A stretch of 64,000 nt of DNA from Pseudacidobacterium ailaaui (GTDB lineage Bacteria > Acidobacteriota > Terriglobia > Terriglobales > Acidobacteriaceae): NCBI RefSeq assembly GCF_000688455.1, contig NZ_JIAL01000001.1:2201001-2265000 (forward strand), written 5' to 3'. Position 1 is the first letter of the stretch, and each line of letters opens with the position of its first letter. Below are positions 32,391-40,155 of the stretch, one piece after another. The position numbers and the translations under genes were made by a program. A model generated the notes under the pieces. It did not search any database. It was given only the letters and a program-made list of their open reading frames with translations, and was not told the DNA's origin.

Positions 32391-35300
32391 ATGAAAAGAA
32401 CAATTTATCTGTTCTTGGTATTTTTGGTGTCTTCGTTGCTTGCGCTGGGACAAGGCATCACTACCGGAGGAGTTTCAGCCACTGTCGTAGACAGCAGTGG
32501 GGCCGTGATTCAAAATGCGCAAATCACAGCAGTAAATGATGCAACGGGTGAAAAGTTTATGCAGGAAACCCGACAGGATGGGACCTTTTCCTTCGTTGCG
32601 ATTCCTCGTGGGACTTATACGATCACGATTGACGCCTCTGGTTTCAAGAGCCTGAAGCTGGTAGGCGTGAATGTGGATGTAGGGATTATTCAGCTTGGAC
32701 AAGAGAAATTGTCTGTGGCTACCAGTGAGAGCGTCGAGGTCACGGCTGAAAGCCAGTTGCTGGAAACCTCAGAAGCACAAGTCTCTGCAACTTTTGATAC
32801 ACAACAAATCGTAAACCTGCCTTTTGGTGGCGGCTTTGATACAACGGCGCTGCTGACACCCGGAGTTGTGATTACCCATGACAACAGCTTCAGCAACAAC
32901 AATGGTGCCTATGGCGGGTTTTCTTCCCAGGGAGAGCGCGGCCGCTCCAACAATTTTGAGATTGACGGGCAATCCAACAACGATAATTCTGTAGCTGGGC
33001 CTCAGGTCTTTTTCTCTAACCAGGACGCCATTAGCGCAATCCAGGTCATTACGAATAACTTCAGCGCACAGTATGGTCGCAATGCTGGTTCTGTAGTCAA
33101 TTACCTTACGCGTACTGGCACTAATTCATTTCATGGTACTTTGTTTGAATTCTATGAGGGCAACTGGGGAGAGTCCTTTGCGCAGGGACAAAAGAGTCCC
33201 TTTTTAGGGTTTTGTGCTCCCGGAGAAAGCCCCGCGACGACAAACTGCACACCCGCTACACTTCCTCGATATGTTGACAATCGTTTTGGAGGTAGTTTGG
33301 GTGGTCCGATACTCAAAAACCGCCTTTGGTTTTTCGGCAGCGCCTACTTTGATCGTTATCGCAATGGAGGTGGCACGTCGGTCAGTGGGCCTACAACTCT
33401 GACCCCGACGCCAACGGGACTGCAGCAGCTGCAAAGCGCTTTTCCTAACCAGCCTGGTGTTGCAGCCCTCGTCAATAATGGTCCTTACTCCATCAAAACA
33501 GGGAATCCACGGGTCATTGGCACACCTGTAAATCTGCCGGTTACCGTGAATGGCAAGACAGCACCCATTGAGTTTAGCGAAATTGGACGAACGGTCCCAT
33601 CGTTGTCCAATGATGAAGAACTGCTGGGAAGGATCGACTGGTCCCCGACATCAAAAGACCATGTCTTCATCCGATATTTCTACCAGGATGATCCCTATTT
33701 CAATGCCGGAGGGAGTGTAACCGCAGGTAGTTGGTATAACGTACCGGACACTGCCCATTCCGTAGGTGCAGACCTGACACATACATTTTCGCCCTCATGG
33801 GTCAATCAGATCCGATATAGCTTTCAGCAAACTTCTTTGTTGTTCCAGGGTGGTGCTCAACCTAAGTGTGTGGCCACCTCGCCTAACCAGTGCACCGCCA
33901 GCATAGGAATTGCCGGCAAGATTGCTGCTGGAACTGCCTACACCAATCTTGGATTTGGTTACGCAGCCAACATCCCTCAGGGGCGGGTAGTGAAAGTAAC
34001 GCAGGTCCAGGACAATGCCACATGGACCCATGGAAGACAGACCATCCTGTTTGGAGGGGAATTTGATTATCAGAATTCTCCCAATCCCTTCCTGCCTGAC
34101 TATTCCGGGGCCTTCAGCTTCAGTAGCTTTAGCGGATTTCTTTCCGGGACAGGTTCGTTGACCCTGGGGAATGGGAACTTTACGACCAAGTTCACTGAGC
34201 CTGACGCGGCCGCGTACATTCAGGATGACTGGAAAGTGTCTCCCACAGTGACGCTGAATCTTGGATTGCGCTGGGAGTTTTTTGGGCAGGCTGTGAATCT
34301 CCTGCACGATGAGACTGTGAAGCGCGAAACAAATCCCGCCACTGCGTTTTGGGACATGTCTCTCCCGCTTTCCGTTCGGACATTTCCTTCGACAAACGAA
34401 AACTACAAGAACTTCCAACCCAGAATTGGATTTGCCTGGAATCCAGAGAGGTTTAAGAGCCGTTTTGTCGTTCGCGGTGGGTTTGCAATCAATTTCGATC
34501 CCGAGTTTTACAATATGTTCCTGAACTCGGCCACCGCTGCTCCGGTTGTGAATCTGGGTACAATTACAGGATGTGGCACCACGAAACAGTGCCTGCCGTC
34601 CAATGGGGCTTTGGGTACTCAGGTCCGGGCGCAGTCTTTGGGATATATACCGATTGGTGCGGGGGTAAATCCCGGAGGCCGCAATACGACGATAAACACG
34701 CCGAACTTTCATAATCCTTATACCGAGTCCTATAGTCTGGGAGTTCAGTATGGGCTTGGCGAGCACGCGGTCATCGATATTCACTATGCCGGCAATCATC
34801 AGGTCGGAAATTTCCTAAGTACCGATGGAAATCCTTATCTGCTTCCGATAGCGCAAAAGTATCCGAACTACACCTCCGGCGTGACGCTGTGCGGCACCTC
34901 TGGTGCAATCGGATATGGGCGTCTGGACTGCACCCATGCCAACGTTCGTGAACGCACCAATGGAGGTTTCGCCATTTACAACTCTCTGCAGGCGAAACTC
35001 TCTACTCGTAGCTGGCACGGGCTTCTTTCAGACCTAAACTATACATACAGTCGCACAATTGATAACGGATCAGAGGTATTTAGCACTTTTGCTGGTGGCA
35101 ACACCATCGCATTTGCTGAAAACCCATTAAACACCGACCAGCCGGAACGGGCAGTCAGCGGGATTTCCATGACTCATGTAGTCTCGGCCGACTTCGTCTA
35201 TGAACTTCCCTGGTTCAAAGAACAACATGGTTTCCTGGGAAAACTCCTGGGGGGATACCAGCTTAACGGTATCTATACCTTCAATACAGGACAGCCAGTC

Positions 35301-35813
35301 AGTGTATATCAGTATGGATTTTTCGGGTCAGGCGCAGGTTACCAAAGCTATTGCAGCGACATAAACTTTATGAACTGGCAGTTGAGTGGATACGATGTCT
35401 GCCGCCCGGTTTTATCAAATCCAAAAGCGCCTGTGACAACCGTTGGTGTTTATGACGGAACAGGATATTACGATTGGTATACAGGCAACGCTATCTCTCC
35501 GTCCGATGTGCATTGGTTACGAAATACACAAACGCTGGCAAGCCTGCAGGGCACAAATCCGTATATTGGCGTAGGAAGGAACACTCTCCGTGGCCAGTCA
35601 TGGAACAACCTGGATGCCAGTCTGTTTAAGTCAACGAAGTTGTCAGAAAAGCTGACGTTGCAGCTTCAGTTGATTGCATTCAATTCGCTCAACCGCCAGT
35701 ATCTGGGCGCTCCGGATACGTTAATTGATGATGTTGGCGGGTCCTTTATGGATTATCGCTATAACTACGGCAGTAATCGAAATACACAACTCGGCATCAA
35801 GTTTATTTTCTGA
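32391..35813 (+). CDS. TonB-dependent receptor, Oar-like with carboxypeptidase-regulatory domain
   Basis: Outer-membrane transporter or adhesin. The 1140-residue protein begins with a signal peptide (MKRTIYLFLVFLVSSLLALGQ), then a carboxypeptidase-regulatory-like beta domain (about 22-105, VVDSSGAVIQNAQITAVND), a plug domain (about 120-240, NNFEIDGQSNNDN) and a large beta-barrel ending in the outer-membrane-type FIF. Acidobacterial genomes carry many of these; the ligand is usually a glycan or unknown. GAGAGGGG precedes the ATG at 32391. Several extracellular loops contain paired cysteines (for example FCAPGE and NCTPAT). A strong terminator follows. Confidence 0.92.
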   Translation: MKRTIYLFLVFLVSSLLALGQGITTGGVSATVVDSSGAVIQNAQITAVNDATGEKFMQETRQDGTFSFVAIPRGTYTITIDASGFKSLKLVGVNVDVGIIQLGQEKLSVATSESVEVTAESQLLETSEAQVSATFDTQQIVNLPFGGGFDTTALLTPGVVITHDNSFSNNNGAYGGFSSQGERGRSNNFEIDGQSNNDNSVAGPQVFFSNQDAISAIQVITNNFSAQYGRNAGSVVNYLTRTGTNSFHGTLFEFYEGNWGESFAQGQKSPFLGFCAPGESPATTNCTPATLPRYVDNRFGGSLGGPILKNRLWFFGSAYFDRYRNGGGTSVSGPTTLTPTPTGLQQLQSAFPNQPGVAALVNNGPYSIKTGNPRVIGTPVNLPVTVNGKTAPIEFSEIGRTVPSLSNDEELLGRIDWSPTSKDHVFIRYFYQDDPYFNAGGSVTAGSWYNVPDTAHSVGADLTHTFSPSWVNQIRYSFQQTSLLFQGGAQPKCVATSPNQCTASIGIAGKIAAGTAYTNLGFGYAANIPQGRVVKVTQVQDNATWTHGRQTILFGGEFDYQNSPNPFLPDYSGAFSFSSFSGFLSGTGSLTLGNGNFTTKFTEPDAAAYIQDDWKVSPTVTLNLGLRWEFFGQAVNLLHDETVKRETNPATAFWDMSLPLSVRTFPSTNENYKNFQPRIGFAWNPERFKSRFVVRGGFAINFDPEFYNMFLNSATAAPVVNLGTITGCGTTKQCLPSNGALGTQVRAQSLGYIPIGAGVNPGGRNTTINTPNFHNPYTESYSLGVQYGLGEHAVIDIHYAGNHQVGNFLSTDGNPYLLPIAQKYPNYTSGVTLCGTSGAIGYGRLDCTHANVRERTNGGFAIYNSLQAKLSTRSWHGLLSDLNYTYSRTIDNGSEVFSTFAGGNTIAFAENPLNTDQPERAVSGISMTHVVSADFVYELPWFKEQHGFLGKLLGGYQLNGIYTFNTGQPVSVYQYGFFGSGAGYQSYCSDINFMNWQLSGYDVCRPVLSNPKAPVTTVGVYDGTGYYDWYTGNAISPSDVHWLRNTQTLASLQGTNPYIGVGRNTLRGQSWNNLDASLFKSTKLSEKLTLQLQLIAFNSLNRQYLGAPDTLIDDVGGSFMDYRYNYGSNRNTQLGIKFIF

Positions 35814-35838
35814 ATTTTCAGGTTTTGGTGGTTTTTCC

Positions 35839-35862
35839 GGGGCCCTGTAGGGCCCCTTTTTT
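35839..35862 (+). terminator. Rho-independent terminator of the TonB receptor gene
   Basis: GGGGCCC and GGGCCCC pair over a 4-base TGTA loop, followed by six T residues. It lies 25 bases after the receptor stop and overlaps the end of the convergent DinB gene. Confidence 0.9.
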
Positions 35863-36346
35863 ATTTCCAGCCTTGGTGGATCCTCTCCAGCTGATTCAGG
35901 TGGTTCAGGTCATGGCCGGCCATGGTTTGCACGATGGTAAAAAAAGACATGGTGCCCCGTTCAGGATGGGTGACTGGTTTCAGTCGCTGCTCCGGAGTTG
36001 TGCTTCGGATCAGGGCGAGGTTCCAGCGGCGCAAAGAGGAAAATACAGCAAAGGCAGCATTCGTGTCGTAAGCTGCGTAGTTTGCGGCCCAAATTGCCTG
36101 GTCGAAGGGCTGGATGATGTGGTGATCTTCGGCGAGGGTCTGGCGCAGACGGAAGGCGAAGGCAATTTCGCAGTCGGCCAGATGTGCCAGGATCTCGCGG
36201 GCGTTCCATTTGCCAGGAGCAGGTGGTTTTTCCATGCCCTCCGGGCCGAGTTCTTTCAGAAACATTCCAAGCTGGCCTGCAGTTTCGGAAAGGACTTCGA
36301 GCGGGTCCCGGGCTCCGAGAAATTTTGTGTATGGATTGAGTTCCAT
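35861..36346 (-). CDS. DinB-family protein
   Basis: Four-helix-bundle metalloprotein of 161 residues in the DinB/YfiT superfamily, whose members often act as thiol transferases or are uncharacterised. The metal-binding histidines are visible in ILAHLADCEIAF and MAGHDLNHLNQLERI. The gene ends against the receptor terminator. The class II aldolase gene lies 9 bases upstream on the same strand, so the two may be co-transcribed. Confidence 0.88.
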   Translation of the reverse strand: MELNPYTKFLGARDPLEVLSETAGQLGMFLKELGPEGMEKPPAPGKWNAREILAHLADCEIAFAFRLRQTLAEDHHIIQPFDQAIWAANYAAYDTNAAFAVFSSLRRWNLALIRSTTPEQRLKPVTHPERGTMSFFTIVQTMAGHDLNHLNQLERIHQGWK

Positions 36347-36355
36347 CCTCCGATT

Positions 36356-37186
36356 CTACTGGCAGTTCTTCAGATATTTCTCTCGCGCTTGTTTCAATTG
36401 ATCGACGGCCGTGTTTTCCAACGGACGGGGAGAGCCGATTTCGCACGTCGCGAGGCACACCTGGGCGAAGTGTTCTGTGGTTTCCATTTTCATCATCGCG
36501 TCCTGTAGGTCTTTCCCGAAGGTGACAGCGCCGTGATTGGCCAGCAGGATCGCATCGTGGTCCGGCAAGAGCGGTTCGATACTCGCGCCCAGCTCTTCTG
36601 TTCCAGGAGTGGCATAGGGGGCCAGTGGGATGGAACCCAGCGCCATGACGAGTTCGGCGCAGAGAGGTGTATCCAGGGCGAGTCCGCAGGAGGCAAAGGC
36701 AGTTGCGATAGGGGGATGGGCATGGACGACGGCCTCGACATCAGGCCGGTTGCGGTAGATGGTCAGATGCATTCCGATTTCGCTGGTGACGTTGCGAGTG
36801 CCCGAAAGAAGATGGCCGTCGAGGTCGGTGATGACCATATCTGAAGGGCGCAAAAGGTACTTGCTGCATCCGGTGGGAGTGGCGAGGATGCGTTCCTTGT
36901 CCAGGCGTACCGAGAGGTTTCCAGCCGTGCCCGGGGCATAGCCAAGGCGGGAGGTCCACTTTGAGAAGCGGGCAAGTTCGCGGCGCAATTCGGTTTCGCG
37001 CAGCTCCAGTTTGGCTGCGTCAATCCGGACAACGTTGTCCTGCGGCCGAAATTGCCAGGGCCTGCCACTGACAGCATCGCGAAGCAAGCGCTGTGGCGTA
37101 TCGAGCAGTTTCGTGAGAGGAATCCCGGCTGCGATCCTGCTATAGCCTGCCAAGGCCAGTCGAAAAATCAGCGTTTGCGATTTCAT
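36356..37186 (-). CDS. Class II aldolase/adducin-family protein
   Basis: Zinc-dependent aldolase-fold enzyme of 276 residues; fuculose- or ribulose-phosphate aldolase or 5-methylthioribulose dehydratase type. The zinc histidines are in VVHAHPP (HxH) and LLANHGAV, and the catalytic glutamate region is in TSEIGMHLTIY. The first 70 residues are an N-terminal extension not part of the usual fold. GGAGGAGAG precedes the ATG. Substrate cannot be deduced. Confidence 0.88.
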   Translation of the reverse strand: MKSQTLIFRLALAGYSRIAAGIPLTKLLDTPQRLLRDAVSGRPWQFRPQDNVVRIDAAKLELRETELRRELARFSKWTSRLGYAPGTAGNLSVRLDKERILATPTGCSKYLLRPSDMVITDLDGHLLSGTRNVTSEIGMHLTIYRNRPDVEAVVHAHPPIATAFASCGLALDTPLCAELVMALGSIPLAPYATPGTEELGASIEPLLPDHDAILLANHGAVTFGKDLQDAMMKMETTEHFAQVCLATCEIGSPRPLENTAVDQLKQAREKYLKNCQ

Positions 37187-37241
37187 GTCTCTCCTCCTGC
37201 GGGATGGGCTTTTTCATATTCCGGGAGAGCGACGGTACCCA

Positions 37242-37511
37242 TTAACAGCGTAAGACCGCGGTTTGGGGCAAAGGAGGGTGAGGCGGTATGGAGCAGGGTG
37301 CAGGTAAAGCGGCAAAACAGGCCGGAAGGGCATGCGGCGGCTGGATCACGACATGGCGGAAACTGGCTGCCAGGCCGGCCAGCATGACCAATGCTGCTAG
37401 TTTAAGCGCCTGCGGAGTGGTTTGCGGCGGATCTACCCAGGGGGCGACTGCGAGCGCAACCAGGCAGGCAAGGCAAAGCAAAATGATTGCTATCCGGTCC
37501 TTTGCCATCAT
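37242..37511 (-). CDS. Small membrane protein with Pro/His-rich tail
   Basis: I do not recognise this 89-residue ORF. It would have two hydrophobic helices (about 8-24 and 37-50) and a proline- and cysteine-rich tail (HALPACFAALPAPCS). It has no clear ribosome binding site, but the hydrophobic pattern is stronger than expected by chance and it fills the gap upstream of the aldolase gene on the same strand. The long frame continuing upstream is antisense to rimP and is not coding. Confidence 0.4.
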   Translation of the reverse strand: MMAKDRIAIILLCLACLVALAVAPWVDPPQTTPQALKLAALVMLAGLAASFRHVVIQPPHALPACFAALPAPCSIPPHPPLPQTAVLRC

Positions 37512-37578
37512 CGTAAGTAGATTAGTGTTTGGGCTTTGTAAACTGCAACAGATCCATGAACAGAAAATCTGGTTGCAT

Positions 37579-37607
37579 TTGAAATCCTGTGCCGGGAGGA
37601 GTAATCT
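37579..37607 (+). promoter_or_regulatory. Candidate sigma-70 promoter of the rimP operon
   Basis: TTGAAA and TAATCT lie 17 bp apart, about 110 bases upstream of the rimP ATG, in the only gap before the operon. The predicted start of transcription would be near 37614, placing the hairpin at 37669 in the 5' leader. Confidence 0.5.
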
Positions 37608-37668
37608 AAGAGTGCAGACGAATTTGTCCGCGCTGTTTCCGTGAGTCTGCCGGAGCGCGGAGGAATGA

Positions 37669-37694
37669 GTGGGCCTGAAGCCCACTTTTCTTTT
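37669..37694 (+). terminator. Terminator-like hairpin in the rimP leader (possible attenuator)
   Basis: GTGGGC and GCCCAC form a 6-bp stem with loop CTGAA, followed by TTTTCTTTT. It lies downstream of the candidate promoter and 22 bases before the rimP ATG, so it would end the transcript before the operon unless read through. Just before it stands GGAGGAATGAGTG, a start-like sequence. Confidence 0.6.
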
Positions 37695-37715
37695 GCTGCA
37701 AAGCTCTTCAGCCAG

Positions 37716-38279
37716 ATGGCTCTGAATCTCGACCAAATTCGCGCTACAGCAGAGCGGGTCGCCGCTTCCCACAGGCTTGACGTTGTCGACCTGGAGTTCC
37801 AGGGAGGAGGGAAGCACCGTATTTTGCGCGTCTTTATTGAAAAGAATGCAGAAGAGCGGGCCAGGCTGGCGCAGGCCGGGGGGCTTCCTCCGGGTGTGGA
37901 GGCTGACCAGTTGGCGGGCGTGACGCATGGTGACTGCGAGGCCTTCAGCCGGGACTTTGGGACAGTGTTGGATGTGGAAGATCTGGTCCCTGGGGCCGAA
38001 TATACGCTGGAAGTTTCCTCGCCGGGCCTGGACCGCCGGCTGTTTGGGGAGAAGGATTATCGCCGCTTCGCAGGCAGTCTGGTCAAAGTCCAGACATTCG
38101 ATCCGGTCTTGGGCAACCGTCACTGGCGGGGAAGGCTCACAGAAGTGAAGGAGGGGCGCGTGGTCCTGGAGCCCGGTACGGTGCGGCAGAAGGGCAAAGG
38201 AAAAGGGCCAGGGCCAGTGGAAGCCGTTGAGATTGAGATGAGCAATATTGAAAAAGCGAACCTCATTCCGGAAATATGA
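37716..38279 (+). CDS. rimP: Ribosome maturation factor RimP
   Basis: Helps assemble the 30S ribosomal subunit. The 187-residue protein has the N-terminal alpha/beta domain (LDVVDLEFQGGGKHRILRVFIEK) and the C-terminal Sm-like domain starting near YTLEVSSPGLDRRLF. It carries an unusually long insertion (EERARLAQAGGLPPGVEADQ) between strand segments. The ATG at 37716 is chosen because the protein then starts MALNLDQIR; a GTG at 37641 would put the leader hairpin inside the coding sequence. Confidence 0.92.
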   Translation: MALNLDQIRATAERVAASHRLDVVDLEFQGGGKHRILRVFIEKNAEERARLAQAGGLPPGVEADQLAGVTHGDCEAFSRDFGTVLDVEDLVPGAEYTLEVSSPGLDRRLFGEKDYRRFAGSLVKVQTFDPVLGNRHWRGRLTEVKEGRVVLEPGTVRQKGKGKGPGPVEAVEIEMSNIEKANLIPEI

Positions 38280-38397
38280 AACAAGCGGTGGCATCTCTGG
38301 TGGGAGTGAAAAGTTGCCGCCCGGGGCAGGATGGAAAGAGATTTTGTTAAAACCGGGCAGATGTGCCGTTTTAGAAAGAGTTTGAAAAGAGATCCAT

Positions 38398-40026
38398 ATG
38401 GCAAGTGCGCTGTATCAAAGTATTGAAGCATTAAGCCGGGACAAGGGCATTGATCCCGCAATTGTCGTTTCCGCTGTTGAAGACGCGATCGCACTGGCTA
38501 CGCGCAAGTATTACAAAACACAGGAAAATATGCGCGCCGAGCTGGACAAGGAAACCGGTGAAATCCGGGCCTATGCGTATAAGACCGTCGTCGAGTCGCC
38601 AGAGCAGATTGAGGACCCAGTCAATCAGATAGCGCTTGAGGAGGCGCGGCAGATTGCCCCCGACGTAGAGGCCGGAGGCGAAATCCGCTACTACAAGCCG
38701 ACTGACGTGCTGGGGCGAATCGCGGCCCAGATGGCCAAGCAGGTCATCTTCCAGAAGGTACGCGAGGCCGAAAGGGACATTGTTTTTCAGGAATACAATC
38801 ATCGCGTCGGTGAAGTGCTCACGGCCACAGTAAAGCGGATTGAGCCGCAGGACGTAATTTTTGACCTGGGCAAGGCCGAGGCACGGATGCCAAAGCGCGA
38901 GCAGTCGCGTCTGGAGCAGTTTGCTGTGGGCGAGCGCGTGCGGGTCGTGCTGCTGCGGGTGGACAAAGCGGCAAAGGGGCCGCAGGTGATTGTTTCCCGC
39001 GCCGCCCCGGAACTGGTGCAGAACCTCTTCCAGACCGAAGTGCCGGAGATTTATGACGGGACCGTGGCCATCAAGGCCATTGCGCGCGAAGCAGGGGAGC
39101 GGACCAAGATTGCCGTGCAGTCCCGCGACAAGGACGTGGACCCGGTCGGCGCTTGTGTGGGCATGAAGGGAATGCGCGTGCAGTCCATTATCCGCGAGCT
39201 GCGCGGCGAGAAGATTGACATTATCGAATACAGCGACGAGGTGACCACCTTTGCTGAGAAGGCCCTGCAGCCAGCAAAGGTGAGTCGGGTGAGCATTACC
39301 GACCTCGGGGAAAAGCAATTGGAGGTCATCGTAGACGACACGCAGCTTTCTCTGGCCATCGGCAAGAAGGGCCAGAATGTGCGGCTGGCGGCGAAACTCC
39401 TCGGCTGGAAGATTGACATCAAGAGCGAGGAAGAGAAGCGGCAGGAGGTCGAGCAGCAGATGCAGGCCATGGCTGGCGGCCCAACGACCCCGATCGAGCG
39501 GGTCAGCGAGCTGGGTGACGCGATCATCCAGAAACTGATTGCCGCAGGCATTACCACGGTGGAAGGCCTTGCCGATATGACTCCCGAGCAGCTTGAGGAG
39601 ATTCCGGGCATCGGAGAAAAGACCCTGGAAAAGATCGGGACAGCCGTGCGCCATTACTTCGGGCAATATGAGGAAGGCGAGGACCGGCCGGCTGGGGAGG
39701 ACCTTGCCCAGGCGGTGCACATTGCTGATGCTCAGGCTGCGGTGGAAGTGGATTCTTTAAAGCAGGACCTGAAGCAATCCGGTGAAGACAGTCCAGCTGA
39801 GGATGGTTCCGGTTTCATCAGCGACGAGGTTGCCGAAGAGCGCATTGCTGAAGTGACAGAGACCGGGCCTGCACTGGAGGACGAGGGCGCATCGACCGTG
39901 GTCCCGGGAAGGGAAGACACTAGCCAGGAACTGGCCGCACACCACGCCGGAGCCGAATCGACGCAGGCGGATGAGGGTGGACGGCAGGAAACTGAGGAAG
40001 CAGAAAAAGATGAGGGGGGCGCATAA
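38398..40026 (+). CDS. nusA: Transcription termination/antitermination factor NusA
   Basis: Binds RNA polymerase and nascent RNA to control pausing, termination and antitermination. The 542-residue protein has the NusA N-terminal domain (1-130), S1 domain (about 135-205), two KH domains (about 210-350; VGACVGMKGMRVQSIIREL and LAIGKKGQNVRLAAKL) and a C-terminal helix-hairpin-helix region (about 365-425; EQLEEIPGIGEKTLEKIG). The last 110 residues are an acidic, low-complexity tail. The stop overlaps the ATG of a 32-codon ORF (TAATG). Confidence 0.97.
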   Translation: MASALYQSIEALSRDKGIDPAIVVSAVEDAIALATRKYYKTQENMRAELDKETGEIRAYAYKTVVESPEQIEDPVNQIALEEARQIAPDVEAGGEIRYYKPTDVLGRIAAQMAKQVIFQKVREAERDIVFQEYNHRVGEVLTATVKRIEPQDVIFDLGKAEARMPKREQSRLEQFAVGERVRVVLLRVDKAAKGPQVIVSRAAPELVQNLFQTEVPEIYDGTVAIKAIAREAGERTKIAVQSRDKDVDPVGACVGMKGMRVQSIIRELRGEKIDIIEYSDEVTTFAEKALQPAKVSRVSITDLGEKQLEVIVDDTQLSLAIGKKGQNVRLAAKLLGWKIDIKSEEEKRQEVEQQMQAMAGGPTTPIERVSELGDAIIQKLIAAGITTVEGLADMTPEQLEEIPGIGEKTLEKIGTAVRHYFGQYEEGEDRPAGEDLAQAVHIADAQAAVEVDSLKQDLKQSGEDSPAEDGSGFISDEVAEERIAEVTETGPALEDEGASTVVPGREDTSQELAAHHAGAESTQADEGGRQETEEAEKDEGGA

Positions 40027-40124
40027 TGCGCCGCCTGCAAGATGACAGGCCTGAGAAGAAGATTTCAGGGGATAATACAAACAGTAATGACTCCCACGGC
40101 CATGAGGTTGCTATGAACAGCTGA
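40026..40124 (+). CDS. 32-codon ORF coupled to nusA in the usual ylxR position
   Basis: The ATG shares its A with the nusA stop (TAATG), an arrangement that favours re-initiation. The product ([18 protein letters not shown] and so on) is hydrophilic, with Asn/Asp/His-rich residues and no known motif. Many bacteria have ylxR between nusA and infB; here only this ORF and 31 bases separate the next gene. It may be a remnant, a small protein or non-coding leader. Confidence is low. Confidence 0.3.
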   Translation: MRRLQDDRPEKKISGDNTNSNDSHGHEVAMNS

Positions 40125-40155
40125 AGCTTGGGACGGTATAAAGATAAAGGGGCGG

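Noticed and set aside
33795-34799. A 334-residue open frame opposite the TonB receptor
   Set aside because: Antisense to the receptor barrel region, no ribosome binding site and no recognisable domain.
37242-38294. A 350-residue open frame on the minus strand opposite rimP
   Set aside because: Most of it is exactly antisense to rimP and its codon composition looks like a shadow frame. Only the last 89 residues, which lie outside rimP and are hydrophobic, were kept as a tentative small gene.
38431-39720. A 429-residue open frame opposite nusA
   Set aside because: Antisense to the highly conserved KH and S1 coding sequence; His/Leu-rich product without any motif.
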